Assembly: GCF_002196855.1 (NCBI RefSeq)
Contig: NZ_NIPW01000015.1
Coordinates: forward strand, 62,001-126,000
Origin: Haematobacter genomosp. 1
Lineage (GTDB): Bacteria; Pseudomonadota; Alphaproteobacteria; Rhodobacterales; Rhodobacteraceae
Direction of reading: 5' to 3'
DNA: 64,000 nt
Shown here piece by piece: positions 1 to 8,413 of the stretch; position 1 is the first letter of the stretch; the number at the start of each line of letters is the position of its first letter. The position numbers and the translations under genes are program-made. The notes beneath the pieces were generated by a model that was not told where the DNA came from, did no database searches, and saw only the letters and a list, made by a program, of their open reading frames with translations.

Positions 1-11
1 TCAGCAGGCTT

Positions 12-1232
12 CTAACGCGCTGTTGTCCTGAGAGCTTCCTTGAGATCGAAACCAACCTCCTCCAGTTCCTCGCGAGGAGTGCCTATGAGCTTTCGTGCGG
101 CAAGGTGCTGGACGGGGGCATTCACGGTCTCAACGGCGGCAAGCTGCCCTGCCCGGAACAGCAGCATGACCGGTTGATCGGCAGACTGCGGCAGGGACAG
201 AACCTCATCCGCCCCGGCGCCCAGTCCCGCAATCTGAAGCTTGTGCTTGCCCTGATCGCTCCAGAACCACGGCACGGCGGCGTAGTCCCCTGTGGCACCC
301 TTGACGAGGCGGCGGGCGATGTGGCGCGCGTGGTCCACGGCTGCCTGTACGGATTCGAGCCTTACCCGTGCGCCGTCGGTCAGCGGAAAGGCTGCGCAAT
401 CCCCGAGCGCCGAGATCGCGGGATCGGCGCTCACCAGCCGCCCATCCACGACCACGCCGTTCTGCACCGCAAGCCCTGCCTCCTCCGCCAGTTCCACGTT
501 CGGGCGCACGCCCGTCGCGGCAAGGATCAGGTCGCCCGCGATGGTGCGTCCATCGGTCAGCCGGACGCCCTGCCCCGTTTCCACCGCCGCCACGCCGACG
601 CCCAGCAGAACCTCCGTTCCCATTGCCCGGTGAGCCGCCAGAAACCAGTCGGACAGCGCGGGAGACAGTGCGCGCGCCATCAGCCGGGGCGCCGCTTCCA
701 GCACGGTCACGTCAACCCCGGCCGCCCGCGCCATCGCGGCGAACTCAAGGCCGATGAACCCGCCGCCGATGACGATCGCATGTCGTGTCCGTGCAAGCCG
801 CCCGCGCAGCAGCGCCGCATCGGCGAGCGTGCGCAGCTCCACCGTATCCGGCCCGTCCAGACCCTCCACCGGCGGGCGGAACGGGCGCGCACCCGTCGCC
901 AGAACCAGATGGTCATAGGGATGCGCCGCGCCATCCGCCGTATGAACGGTCCGGGCATCCCGGTCGATCCTGCTCGCCCGGGTGCGGTCGATCAGCGTGA
1001 GAGCTGAGCGCGCGTAAAATCCGGCGGGCTTCAGCAGCAGCCGCTCCGCATCCCCGTCGGCCATGTAGGCCTTGGAAAGCGGCGGGCGTTGATAGGGCAG
1101 GCCCGGCTCCTCACCGATCAGCGTGACGGACCCCGCAAACCCCTCCTGCCGCAGGCTCGCGGCAAGCTGAAAGCCGCCCTGCCCCGTGCCGATCACCACC
1201 ACCCGCGCGTCGGGAGGGAGCGGCGCCGTCAT
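12..1232 (-). CDS. Ferredoxin--NAD(P)+ reductase for P450 electron supply
   Basis: A 406-residue FAD/NAD(P)H oxidoreductase of the putidaredoxin-reductase type. It should pass electrons from NADH through the adjacent ferredoxin to one or both P450s of this locus. Two Rossmann dinucleotide sites are visible: GTGQGG near residues 15-20 for FAD and GGGFIGLE near 154-161 for NAD(P)H, followed by the FAD-contacting ALGDCA motif near 278. The length is normal for the family (about 400). The ATG overlaps the ferredoxin stop by 4 bp (ATGA), so the two are translationally coupled. It is the last gene of the minus-strand array. Physiological pairing with both P450s is an inference from position. Confidence 0.93.
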   Translation of the reverse strand: MTAPLPPDARVVVIGTGQGGFQLAASLRQEGFAGSVTLIGEEPGLPYQRPPLSKAYMADGDAERLLLKPAGFYARSALTLIDRTRASRIDRDARTVHTADGAAHPYDHLVLATGARPFRPPVEGLDGPDTVELRTLADAALLRGRLARTRHAIVIGGGFIGLEFAAMARAAGVDVTVLEAAPRLMARALSPALSDWFLAAHRAMGTEVLLGVGVAAVETGQGVRLTDGRTIAGDLILAATGVRPNVELAEEAGLAVQNGVVVDGRLVSADPAISALGDCAAFPLTDGARVRLESVQAAVDHARHIARRLVKGATGDYAAVPWFWSDQGKHKLQIAGLGAGADEVLSLPQSADQPVMLLFRAGQLAAVETVNAPVQHLAARKLIGTPREELEEVGFDLKEALRTTAR

Positions 1233-1549
1233 ATCTGCGCCTCCGGCAGATGGATGACGAGCCCGTCCAGCTCCTCCCGCATCCTGATCTGGCAGGAAAG
1301 GCGGCTCGTCGGTTTCACTTCGGAGGCGGCGCAGTCGAGCAGGTCATCCTCCCCCTCCCCCCGGCCGCCGGTGGCATCGGCCCAGGCATCGTCAACGTAG
1401 CAATGGCAGGTCGCGCACATCATGGATCCGCCGCATTCGCCTATGATGCCATCCACGTCATTGGCGACGGCGGCCTGCATGACGCTGTCGCCGGGGCGGG
1501 CCTCGACCAGTGTTTCGGTGCCGTCGGCGGCGATATAGGTGATCTTCAT
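1229..1549 (-). CDS. [2Fe-2S] putidaredoxin-type ferredoxin
   Basis: A 106-residue adrenodoxin/putidaredoxin-class ferredoxin, a soluble one-electron carrier between the reductase and P450. The cluster ligands fit Cys39, Cys45, Cys48 and Cys86 (C-x5-C-x2-C-x37-C). Cys50 and Cys73 are additional and not expected ligands. The open frame extends further upstream, but the start at MKITYI is preferred: a GAGGAG ribosome site lies just upstream and the family begins this way. It sits between P450 number 1 and the reductase, giving a complete three-component class I P450 system. Confidence 0.93.
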   Translation of the reverse strand: MKITYIAADGTETLVEARPGDSVMQAAVANDVDGIIGECGGSMMCATCHCYVDDAWADATGGRGEGEDDLLDCAASEVKPTSRLSCQIRMREELDGLVIHLPEAQI

Positions 1550-1587
1550 GGGGTTGCTCCTCGGAAGCGTCCGGCACGGGGCCGGGG

Positions 1588-2775
1588 TCAGTTCAGAATG
1601 ACGGGAAGGTTGATCGGGCCGCGGAAGCCGAAGCCCCGCCATTGCACGACCTCCGGGTCCGGCAGCGTGATGCCGGGGAAGCGCTCGAACAGCATTTCCA
1701 GCATCACCGCGCCCACCGTCCGGCGCGAGATATGCACGCCCCCGCAGTGATGCGGGCCGGAGCCGAAGGCCTGATGCGGGTTCTTTGCGCGGAAGACATC
1801 GAAGCGCTCGGGGTGATCGTAGAGATCCTCGTCATGGTTGGCGGAAGCCTGGATGGTCATCACCGTGTCGCCCTTCGGGATCAGGCAACCGCGGATTTCC
1901 ACATCCTCCATCACCAGCCGGGAGGAGGCCTGGATCGGGGCGACCCAGCGCACGCCCTCCTCGAAGGCCTGCCCCCATTTGCCGGTGCGGCGGACCTCCT
2001 CCAACTGCCCGGGCTCGGTCAGCAGGCCATAGACGATGGTGGAGAGCGCATCGCGGGGCTCATTGATGCCGCCGCCGATGGCGATCTTGATATTGGCATA
2101 GATCTGCGCCATCGGGATCGGGTTTTCCGCGTTCACCATGACGGACAATGCCGAGCGGTCCGGCGTGGCGCGCACCCGCTCGACGCAACGGTCGAAGAGC
2201 GCATTCATCTCCAGATTGGCCCGGTCGGAGACGGCGAAGGGTTCGGGCCGCCAGCCGAAGTTCCCGGCCCCGTCGATCAGCGCCTGACTCCAGAAGATCA
2301 TCTCCTCGTCCGTCGCTTCCGGGATGCCGAGGATATGGGCAAGGATCCGGGCGGCCAGCGGGCCCGAAATCAGCTTGTGGAAATCCACGATCTCGCCCTT
2401 CGGCAGCCGGTCGAGGTATTGGGCCGCGAACTGACGGTAGAGCGGCTGCCAGACCTCCTGAATGGTCTTGGGCATGAGGGCAGAGGCCATCGCCATCCGC
2501 TCCGCCAGATGCTCCGGCCCGTCCTTTCGCATCAGGGTGTGGGCCTGAAACGCCGGTTTCATCGGCGTGTTGGGATCGTTGGAGGAGAAGATCTCCGGCG
2601 TGTCCTTGACGTATTTCGTATCCGTGGCCTTGGTCAGAAAGGTCCGTCCCGCCGCCTTCACCCGTATCACCGGGGCCTCCCGGCGCAGGCGGTGGTAGAT
2701 CGGATAGGGGTCGAGGTGAAGCTGATCGAGGGTGATCGTCTCGTCCAGCGGGGCGAGCGTGGCGTCAACTTGCAT
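1588..2775 (-). CDS. Cytochrome P450, GcoA/CYP255-like (possible aromatic O-dealkylase)
   Basis: A 395-residue soluble bacterial P450. Visible landmarks are ExxR at Glu273-Arg276, the haem loop FGSGPHHCGG with thiolate Cys344, and an I-helix reading GGGINEP at 234-240. The usual acid-alcohol (D/E-T) pair of the I-helix is missing. A glycine-rich helix followed by EP, and a C-terminus reading WRGFGFRGP, resemble from memory the guaiacol O-demethylase GcoA (CYP255A). That suggests O-dealkylation of an aromatic ether, but the substrate is inferred. Start MQVDAT follows an AAGGAG site and overlaps the livF end by about 11 bp. Unlike GcoA, which uses a single-chain reductase (GcoB), the neighbours here are a separate ferredoxin and reductase. 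Confidence 0.82.
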   Translation of the reverse strand: MQVDATLAPLDETITLDQLHLDPYPIYHRLRREAPVIRVKAAGRTFLTKATDTKYVKDTPEIFSSNDPNTPMKPAFQAHTLMRKDGPEHLAERMAMASALMPKTIQEVWQPLYRQFAAQYLDRLPKGEIVDFHKLISGPLAARILAHILGIPEATDEEMIFWSQALIDGAGNFGWRPEPFAVSDRANLEMNALFDRCVERVRATPDRSALSVMVNAENPIPMAQIYANIKIAIGGGINEPRDALSTIVYGLLTEPGQLEEVRRTGKWGQAFEEGVRWVAPIQASSRLVMEDVEIRGCLIPKGDTVMTIQASANHDEDLYDHPERFDVFRAKNPHQAFGSGPHHCGGVHISRRTVGAVMLEMLFERFPGITLPDPEVVQWRGFGFRGPINLPVILN

Positions 2776-3493
2776 GGACGGCTCCTTGTTTGGCGATGAC
2801 GCCGAGATGGGTTTCGAGCGCGGTCGCATCCGCGAGCAGGGCGGCGCTGCGCCCTTCGTGCACGATCCGGCCCCGGTCGAGGATCACGGCGCGATCGGTG
2901 ACGCCGAGGATCTTGCGGGCGTGCTGCTCCACGATGATCGTGGCCATTCCCTCCTCCCGGATGATCCGGCGGATGGAGGCCAGCAGGTGCTCCACGATGA
3001 TCGGGGCCAGACCTTCGGTGGGTTCGTCCAGCAGCAGGACGCGCGGGTTCAGCATCAGCGCGCGGCCCACGGCGAGCATCTGCTGCTCTCCGCCCGAAAG
3101 CTGGTTGCCCATGTTGGCCCGCCGTTCCGCCAGCCGGGGGAACATCTCATAGACCCGCTCCAGCGTCCATTTTCCGGGGCGCGCGGTGGCAGTCAGGTTC
3201 TCCTCCACCGTCAGGGACCGGAAGATGTTGCGCTCCTGCGGCACCCAGCCGATCCCGGCGGCGGCGCGGGCCTCCGGTGCGGCGCGGGTGAGGTCGGTTC
3301 CCCCCAGCATCACGGTGCCGCCGAACCGGCGGGTCACGCCGATGATGCTGTCGAGAAGCGTGGTCTTGCCCACGCCGTTGCGGCCCAGCACGGCCAGCGC
3401 CTCGCCTTCGTTGAGCACGAGCGACAGATTGCGGATCACCACCGCGTCGCCATAGCCGGTCGTCAGATCGCCGAGTTTCAGCAGATCATTCAT
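2765..3493 (-). CDS. livF: Branched-chain/aromatic-acid-type ABC transporter ATPase LivF
   Basis: A 242-residue ATP-binding subunit, the second ATPase of a Liv-type importer. Walker A is GRNGVGKTT (about residues 36-44), the signature is LSGGEQQ and Walker B is VLLLDEP followed by the LivF-typical TEGLAP. Its start overlaps the livG end by 8 bp and its stop overlaps the P450 start. Placement inside a P450/ferredoxin operon suggests that the imported ligand is the P450 substrate, probably an aromatic acid rather than leucine; that is inference. Confidence 0.95.
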   Translation of the reverse strand: MNDLLKLGDLTTGYGDAVVIRNLSLVLNEGEALAVLGRNGVGKTTLLDSIIGVTRRFGGTVMLGGTDLTRAAPEARAAAGIGWVPQERNIFRSLTVEENLTATARPGKWTLERVYEMFPRLAERRANMGNQLSGGEQQMLAVGRALMLNPRVLLLDEPTEGLAPIIVEHLLASIRRIIREEGMATIIVEQHARKILGVTDRAVILDRGRIVHEGRSAALLADATALETHLGVIAKQGAVHAS

Positions 3494-4235
3494 GATCGCC
3501 TCCCAGATAGACGTCGCGGACGCGGGGATCGCCCATCACCTCCTCCGGCGTGCCGTCAGCGAACAGCGCGCCGTTCACCAGCACTGAAATCCGGTCGGCA
3601 AAGGAGAATACGAGGTCCATGTCATGCTCGATCAGCAGGATGGACACGTCCTTCGGCAGCGCCGCCAGCGTGTCGAGCAACTCCTGCCGCTCCGCCTCCG
3701 GCACGCCCGCGGCGGGCTCGTCCAGCAAGAGGACGCGCGGGTTCCCGGCAAGGGCTACCGCGATCTCCAGCAGGCGCTGCTTGCCGTAGGGAAGGTTGCG
3801 GGTCTGGTGGTCCATGACTTCCGTCAGGCGGAACCGCTCGCAGAGTTCCACGATCTCGGCCACGATATCCTTGCGGGAGCCAAGGCTCCGCCAGAAGTCG
3901 CCGCCGCCGCCCATCCGCTCCGAGACGGCGAGACCGATGGATTCAACAGGTGTCATCGCGGCAAAGAGCTGGTTGATCTGGAACGTCCGGCCAAGGCCCC
4001 GGCGCGCCCGCTGCTGTTGCGACAGGCGCGTGACATCGGCGCCCTCCAGCAGGACCTGCCCCTCATTCGCGGGCAGAACGCCGGTCAGCAGGTTGATGAA
4101 GGTGGTCTTGCCCGCGCCGTTCGGACCGATCAGGGCGTGGCGCGCCCCATGGGCGAGCGTGAAGGTCACATTGTCGGTCGCCGTCAGCCCGCCGAAGCGC
4201 TTCTGAAGGCCGATGGTCTGCAATGCCGCGCTCAT
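3486..4235 (-). CDS. livG: Branched-chain/aromatic-acid-type ABC transporter ATPase LivG
   Basis: A 249-residue ATPase subunit. Walker A is GPNGAGKTT. The signature is the LivG-type YGKQR instead of LSGGQ, and Walker B is VLLLDEP. Start MSAALQ is chosen because it overlaps the livM stop by 4 bp and gives normal family length; the longer open frame upstream is the shadow of livM. It forms the ATPase pair with LivF on the cytoplasmic face of LivH/LivM. Confidence 0.95.
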   Translation of the reverse strand: MSAALQTIGLQKRFGGLTATDNVTFTLAHGARHALIGPNGAGKTTFINLLTGVLPANEGQVLLEGADVTRLSQQQRARRGLGRTFQINQLFAAMTPVESIGLAVSERMGGGGDFWRSLGSRKDIVAEIVELCERFRLTEVMDHQTRNLPYGKQRLLEIAVALAGNPRVLLLDEPAAGVPEAERQELLDTLAALPKDVSILLIEHDMDLVFSFADRISVLVNGALFADGTPEEVMGDPRVRDVYLGGDHE

Positions 4236-5272
4236 TTGCCCCCCCGGATCCGGGTCCAGAGTGCGCGCGGCGCGGCATTGATCCGCTCCCGCCCGATCAG
4301 GACGATGACGACGAGGATGAGGCCGATCCAGAACATCCAGTATTGCGGGGTGAGGTTGGACAGCACGTCCTGCAACAGCTTGAACACCACCGCGCCGATC
4401 AGACCGCCGTAAAGGTATCCGACCCCGCCCAGCACCAGCACCAAGAGCACATCCGCCGAGCGGTGGAAGGCCAGCACGTCGAGGGAGACAAACATCGTGG
4501 TTTGCGTGAGCAACCCGCCCGCGATACCCGCGATGAAGGCGGAGAAGGTATAGATCGCCACCAGCCGCTTGCCGACGGGAATGCCGATGGTGGCAGAGCG
4601 CAGCGTGTTGTCGCGGATCGCCCGGAGCGACAGGCCATAGGGCGATGTGACCACCCGCCGCGCAACGAGGAACAGAACGAAGGTGACGATCAGACAATAG
4701 GCATAGGCCGTCGTGCCCATCAGATCGAACTCGAAACGGCCCAGAAGCGGGTCGATCCACACGCCCTGCAGCCCGTCGGCACCGCCGGTGAGCCAGGCGG
4801 CCTTGTTCGCGGCCTCCAGCAGCAGCATCGCGATGCCGAGGGTGACCATCAGCCGCGTGAGATCGGAGGCACGCAGAAGCAGGAGGGGCGCAGTCGCCAG
4901 CCCGAGCAGCGCCGCCGCCACTCCGGCGAGAAGCAGCCCTGTCAGCGGTTCGCCCGTCAGATGCACCGAGACCAGACCGGCCACATAGGCGCCAAGCCCG
5001 AAGAAGGCGCCATGCCCGAGCGACACGATACCGGCATAGCCCAGGATCAGGTCGAGGGAGACCGCGAAGAGCCCGAGGATCGCGATTTCGGTAAGCAGGA
5101 GATGCTTGTCGGGCAGCAGGAAGAAGCTGGCGGCCGCCAGCGCCCAGAAGATGATCTCGGCGGGCTTCCAGCGGCCCGCCCGGCCAAGGTTCGCGAGTGC
5201 ACGGGACTCCAGCGCGGCGGAGCCGTGGGCCGGGCCGCGCGCCGTGGCGGCAAGGGTGAGGTCGGTGGCCAT
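4232..5272 (-). CDS. livM: Branched-chain/aromatic-acid-type ABC permease LivM
   Basis: A 346-residue polytopic membrane permease. Hydrophobic segments begin around residue 40 (FWALAAASFFLLP) and continue to the end; the family loop reads GYAGIVSLGHGAFFGLGAYV. The start at MATDLT has an AAGGAG site 7 bases upstream and is preferred over an in-frame Met eight codons earlier. It lies 13 bp after the livH stop. Together with LivH it should form the membrane channel of the importer. Confidence 0.95.
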   Translation of the reverse strand: MATDLTLAATARGPAHGSAALESRALANLGRAGRWKPAEIIFWALAAASFFLLPDKHLLLTEIAILGLFAVSLDLILGYAGIVSLGHGAFFGLGAYVAGLVSVHLTGEPLTGLLLAGVAAALLGLATAPLLLLRASDLTRLMVTLGIAMLLLEAANKAAWLTGGADGLQGVWIDPLLGRFEFDLMGTTAYAYCLIVTFVLFLVARRVVTSPYGLSLRAIRDNTLRSATIGIPVGKRLVAIYTFSAFIAGIAGGLLTQTTMFVSLDVLAFHRSADVLLVLVLGGVGYLYGGLIGAVVFKLLQDVLSNLTPQYWMFWIGLILVVIVLIGRERINAAPRALWTRIRGGK

Positions 5273-5285
5273 GGAGCGTCTCCTT

Positions 5286-6140
5286 TCAGCGGGCACGGGC
5301 GATGAGGCCCTGGGGGCGCCAGATGAGAATGGCGATCATGAGGAGGTAGATGAGGAAGGCCCCGAGCTCCGGCACGTAGTACTTGCCGGCCACATCGGCC
5401 ACGCCGATCAGCAGCGCCGCAATGAACGGCCCGATCAGGCCCGCCGTCCCGCCGATGGTGACCACGATGAGAAAATAGACCATGTATTTCAGCGGAAACG
5501 TCGGATCCATGCCAAGGATTTCCACCGACAGCGCCCCACCGAGACCGGCGAGGCCCGAGCCCACCGCGAATGTGGCCGCGAAGATCGTGCCGACGTTGAT
5601 GCCAAGCCCGCGGGCCACCCGCTGATCGTCCACCGCCGCGCGGAGCCGGGAGCCGAAGCGGCTGCGCGTCAGGACGAGTTGCAGGCCGATGACCATCACC
5701 GAGCAGAGCACGATGAGAAACGCGCGATACCGTCCGACCGGAATTCCAAACAGATCGAACCTGCCCTGAAGCCAGGCGGGCAGAGTGATGAGCTGCTGCT
5801 GGGAGCCGACGAGATAGTCGGTCGCCGCGACCACCATGAAGACGAGGCCGATGGAGAACAGGACCTGATCGAGGTGGCTGCGCCGGTAGAGCCGCGCGTA
5901 GAGCGTCCGCTCCGCCACCGCGCCGACCAGGGCGGGCAGCAGAAAAGCCAGCGGCAGGGTCAGAAGGAACGGCACCCCCCAGCGGTTCATGAAGATCGCA
6001 GTGGCATAGCCGCCCATCAGGGCAAAGGCGCCGTGGGCAAGGTTGATGAAATTCATCAGCCCGAGGGTGACGGACAGGCCCGCAGCGAGGATGAACAGCA
6101 GCATCCCATAGGCGATACCGTCGATGAGGATGGTCAGCAT
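5286..6140 (-). CDS. livH: Branched-chain/aromatic-acid-type ABC permease LivH
   Basis: A 284-residue membrane permease with the LivH hallmark GLMNFINLAHGAFALMGGY near the N-terminus and successive hydrophobic helices to the end. Start MLTILIDG is used; upstream in-frame sequence is arginine-rich and unlike the family. About 160 bp separate it from livK, enough for a weak internal signal, though no hairpin was recognised there. Confidence 0.95.
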   Translation of the reverse strand: MLTILIDGIAYGMLLFILAAGLSVTLGLMNFINLAHGAFALMGGYATAIFMNRWGVPFLLTLPLAFLLPALVGAVAERTLYARLYRRSHLDQVLFSIGLVFMVVAATDYLVGSQQQLITLPAWLQGRFDLFGIPVGRYRAFLIVLCSVMVIGLQLVLTRSRFGSRLRAAVDDQRVARGLGINVGTIFAATFAVGSGLAGLGGALSVEILGMDPTFPLKYMVYFLIVVTIGGTAGLIGPFIAALLIGVADVAGKYYVPELGAFLIYLLMIAILIWRPQGLIARAR

Positions 6141-6300
6141 GAGCGGATGCTCCGTGGCAAGAGGCGATATCGGGAAGGTGCCGGTCGTCTTGCCGCCCCT
6201 CCGGGGCACGCGGCGACCGGCCCGGTGCCTGATGCGGCACCGGGGAGACATCGTTGAGGACGGCGAAGACCTTCCAGAGGGAGGTTAGCTCGGAGAGAGA

Positions 6301-7479
6301 TCAGGAGCCGGTCTTGGCCGGGTCCTTCACCGCCTCGAACGTCTCGAACTCCATGTTCCAAAGCTCGCCGTTCTGACGTTCGACCTTGCGCATGTAAACG
6401 TTCTGGATGATGTCGCGCGTTTCAGGATCGATGCTGATCGGGCCACGCGGGCTGATCCAGGACAGGCCCTTCATCGCTTCGATCAGGCTGTCGCCATCGG
6501 ATTTTCCACCCGTCTTTTCCAGCGCCGCATAGATCAGATGCATCCCGTCATACCCGCCCACAGCCATGAAGTTGGGGCGCATTCCGGGGTTCGCTTTGGT
6601 AAAGGCCTCGACGAAGGCACGGTTCTCGGCGCTGTCATGGGCGGCGGAATAGTGGAAGCCCGTGATCGCGGCGAGCGCCGGATCGCCCATGCCGTTGAGG
6701 ATATCGTCATCCGTGATCCCGCCATCGGCCAGCAGCCGGACACCTGACTTGTCGAGGCCCCGCTCCACATACTGCTTCATGAAGGGCGCGCCGACGCCGG
6801 AGGGCACGAAGACAAAGATCGCGTCCGGCTTGTGGTCTGCCACCTTCTGGAGGAACGGCGAGAAATCCGGGTTCGCCAGCGGCACGCGCAGGGATTCAGC
6901 GACAGTGCCGCCCGCCTTGCCGAAGTCCTGCACGAAGGTCTTCTCCGCATCGATACCGGGACCGTAGTCGGAAACGATGGTGACGACCGATTTGATGCCT
7001 TCCTTCCCCGCCCATTCCGCGATCTTGGAGGTGACCTGCGGCGTGGTGTAGCTTGTCCGCACGACATAGGGCGACTGTTCGGTGATCGAGGACGTGGCAG
7101 CCGCCATGACCACGGCCGGAACCTTTGCCCGCGTGGCAAGGGGCGCGGTGGCCATGGCCAGCGGCGTGAGGCCGAAGCCTGCCAGCACCGCCACCTTGTC
7201 CTTGACGATCAGCTCCTGCGCAAGGCGTTTGGTCGTGTCGGCCACGCCCGCGTCATCCTTGACCAGAAGTTCAACCTCGCGCCCGTCGGCGGTCGCGCCG
7301 TGTTGGGCGATGTAGAGCCTGGCCGCCGCCTCGATCTGCCGCCCCGTGGAGGCGAAGGGACCGGTCATCGGCAGGATCAGCCCGACCTTCAGCGGATCCC
7401 CGGCCGCCAGTGCCGGAAGCCCGGCCAGAGCGACGGATGCGCCGAGTATTGCGCCCGCAAGCAGGTTGCGTCGTTTCAT
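6301..7479 (-). CDS. livK: Liv-type periplasmic substrate-binding protein (copy 1)
   Basis: A 392-residue periplasmic binding protein of the branched-chain/aromatic type. An N-terminal signal peptide (MKRRNLLAG then a hydrophobic stretch ending about residue 25) precedes the mature start DPLKVGLILPMTGPFA. A GGAGG site precedes the ATG. The protein is closely similar along its whole length to the binding protein at 9734-10915; both share blocks such as VPSGVGAP and SPRGPISIDPETRDI. It is first of the livKHMGF set, directly after the GntR gene, so the regulator and importer are probably co-transcribed. Confidence 0.94.
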   Translation of the reverse strand: MKRRNLLAGAILGASVALAGLPALAAGDPLKVGLILPMTGPFASTGRQIEAAARLYIAQHGATADGREVELLVKDDAGVADTTKRLAQELIVKDKVAVLAGFGLTPLAMATAPLATRAKVPAVVMAAATSSITEQSPYVVRTSYTTPQVTSKIAEWAGKEGIKSVVTIVSDYGPGIDAEKTFVQDFGKAGGTVAESLRVPLANPDFSPFLQKVADHKPDAIFVFVPSGVGAPFMKQYVERGLDKSGVRLLADGGITDDDILNGMGDPALAAITGFHYSAAHDSAENRAFVEAFTKANPGMRPNFMAVGGYDGMHLIYAALEKTGGKSDGDSLIEAMKGLSWISPRGPISIDPETRDIIQNVYMRKVERQNGELWNMEFETFEAVKDPAKTGS

Positions 7480-7536
7480 TCGTTTCCTCCCCTGTGGCGC
7501 GGGCGGGGCTCCCTCCCCGCGCCGCATTGTTCCCGA

Positions 7537-8295
7537 TCAGCCGTAGCGGCGGATCAGGCTTGCTCCCGGCAGACCGTCGAGCGGCATGTGAAGGCGAAGC
7601 GCGCGCATCAGGTTGCGGTGCGAAAGCCGCGCATGTTCCCGCAGCAGCGCCTCCACCCGCGCGCCTTCGCGCCCGCGGATCGCCTCCAGCACCGCCCGGT
7701 GCTGATCCTGCGCGACGATCAGATGCCGGCGCGCCTGTTCGGAATTCTCATTGAGCTGGACGAGCGCGCTGGCCGAGGCGAAGGGCCGCGCATTGGCCCG
7801 CTGCGCCTCCTGCTGGATCAGCGCCGAGCCCGTGGCCGCCACAAGACCCGCGTGGAATTCCGCATTCACGGCGGAATAGCGCATGATCTGGGCCTGACCG
7901 AAGACCGGGGCCTCCAGCACCGGGTCGATACCGTCGAGCACGCCGTCCAGATGGCGCAGCACGGCCTCCTCCACCCCCCGCTCGGCCAGAAGCCGGGCGG
8001 CAAGGCTTTCGATGGCGCCGCGGATCTCGATGGCTTCCGCGATCTCCCGCGGCAGGAAACCCCGGACCGTGAACCCGCCGGAGGCGAGCGGCTCCAGCAG
8101 CCCCTCCTCCCGCAACTGCTGGATCGCGGCGCGGATCGGGGTCCGCGACATGCCCAGCCGCTCTGCCAGAAGGACTTCGGTGAACCGTTCGCCGGGGACC
8201 ATCACGCCCGTTACGATCAGGTCGCGCATCCCCATCACGGCGCGCGACGTTTGCGTGCCGGTCTGCGTGTCAACGGGGATAGCTTCCTGCGTCAT
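7537..8295 (-). CDS. GntR-family (FCD subfamily) transcriptional regulator
   Basis: A 252-residue regulator: N-terminal winged helix (VLLAERLGMSRTPIRAAIQQLREEGLLE, about residues 45-72) and an all-helical FCD ligand domain. Start MTQEAI follows a GAGGAG site. It lies between the CYP199A-like P450 and livK on the same strand, so it probably reads into the importer, P450 number 1 and the ferredoxin system. Three GTATAC-type palindromes lie in the 115 bp upstream, pointing to autoregulation. FCD regulators usually sense organic acids, which fits an aromatic acid or a product of it. Confidence 0.92.
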   Translation of the reverse strand: MTQEAIPVDTQTGTQTSRAVMGMRDLIVTGVMVPGERFTEVLLAERLGMSRTPIRAAIQQLREEGLLEPLASGGFTVRGFLPREIAEAIEIRGAIESLAARLLAERGVEEAVLRHLDGVLDGIDPVLEAPVFGQAQIMRYSAVNAEFHAGLVAATGSALIQQEAQRANARPFASASALVQLNENSEQARRHLIVAQDQHRAVLEAIRGREGARVEALLREHARLSHRNLMRALRLHMPLDGLPGASLIRRYG

Positions 8296-8310
8296 GGTGG
8301 CTCCTCTGGA

Positions 8311-8325
8311 TGTATCGGTATACAC
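8311..8325. promoter_or_regulatory. Imperfect GTATAC-type operator, GntR-proximal
   Basis: TGTATCGGTATACAC contains the half-site GGTATACAC that matches the perfect palindrome at 8398-8413. It lies 16 bp upstream of the GntR start codon, a position suited to repression. Confidence 0.45.
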
Positions 8326-8379
8326 GAATCCCGATTCGCGCAAATTCATTGCGGTTCAACGGCATTTATATCCACCTAA

Positions 8380-8392
8380 AGTATGATATACT
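8380..8392. promoter_or_regulatory. AGTAT-n3-ATACT palindrome upstream of GntR gene
   Basis: AGTATGATATACT is a 5+3+5 inverted repeat in a short AT-rich patch, 6 bp from the perfect palindrome at 8398. It could be a second regulator site or overlap a minus-strand promoter element (TATCAT/TATAAA strings occur here on the minus strand). Confidence 0.35.
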
Positions 8393-8397
8393 GTTAA

Positions 8398-8413
8398 TGA
8401 GTGTATACACTCA
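8398..8413. promoter_or_regulatory. Perfect 16-bp operator palindrome TGAGTGTATACACTCA
   Basis: The sequence is its own reverse complement. Its GTATAC core is of the kind bound by FCD-type GntR proteins. It overlaps the stop codon of the CYP199A-like P450 and lies about 100 bp upstream of the GntR gene, so it is the best candidate binding site of that regulator. Confidence 0.6.

Noticed and set aside
105-1007. Long plus-strand open frame opposite the ferredoxin reductase gene
   Set aside because: Arg/His/Pro-rich translation with no family match; it mirrors the codon bias of the real minus-strand gene.
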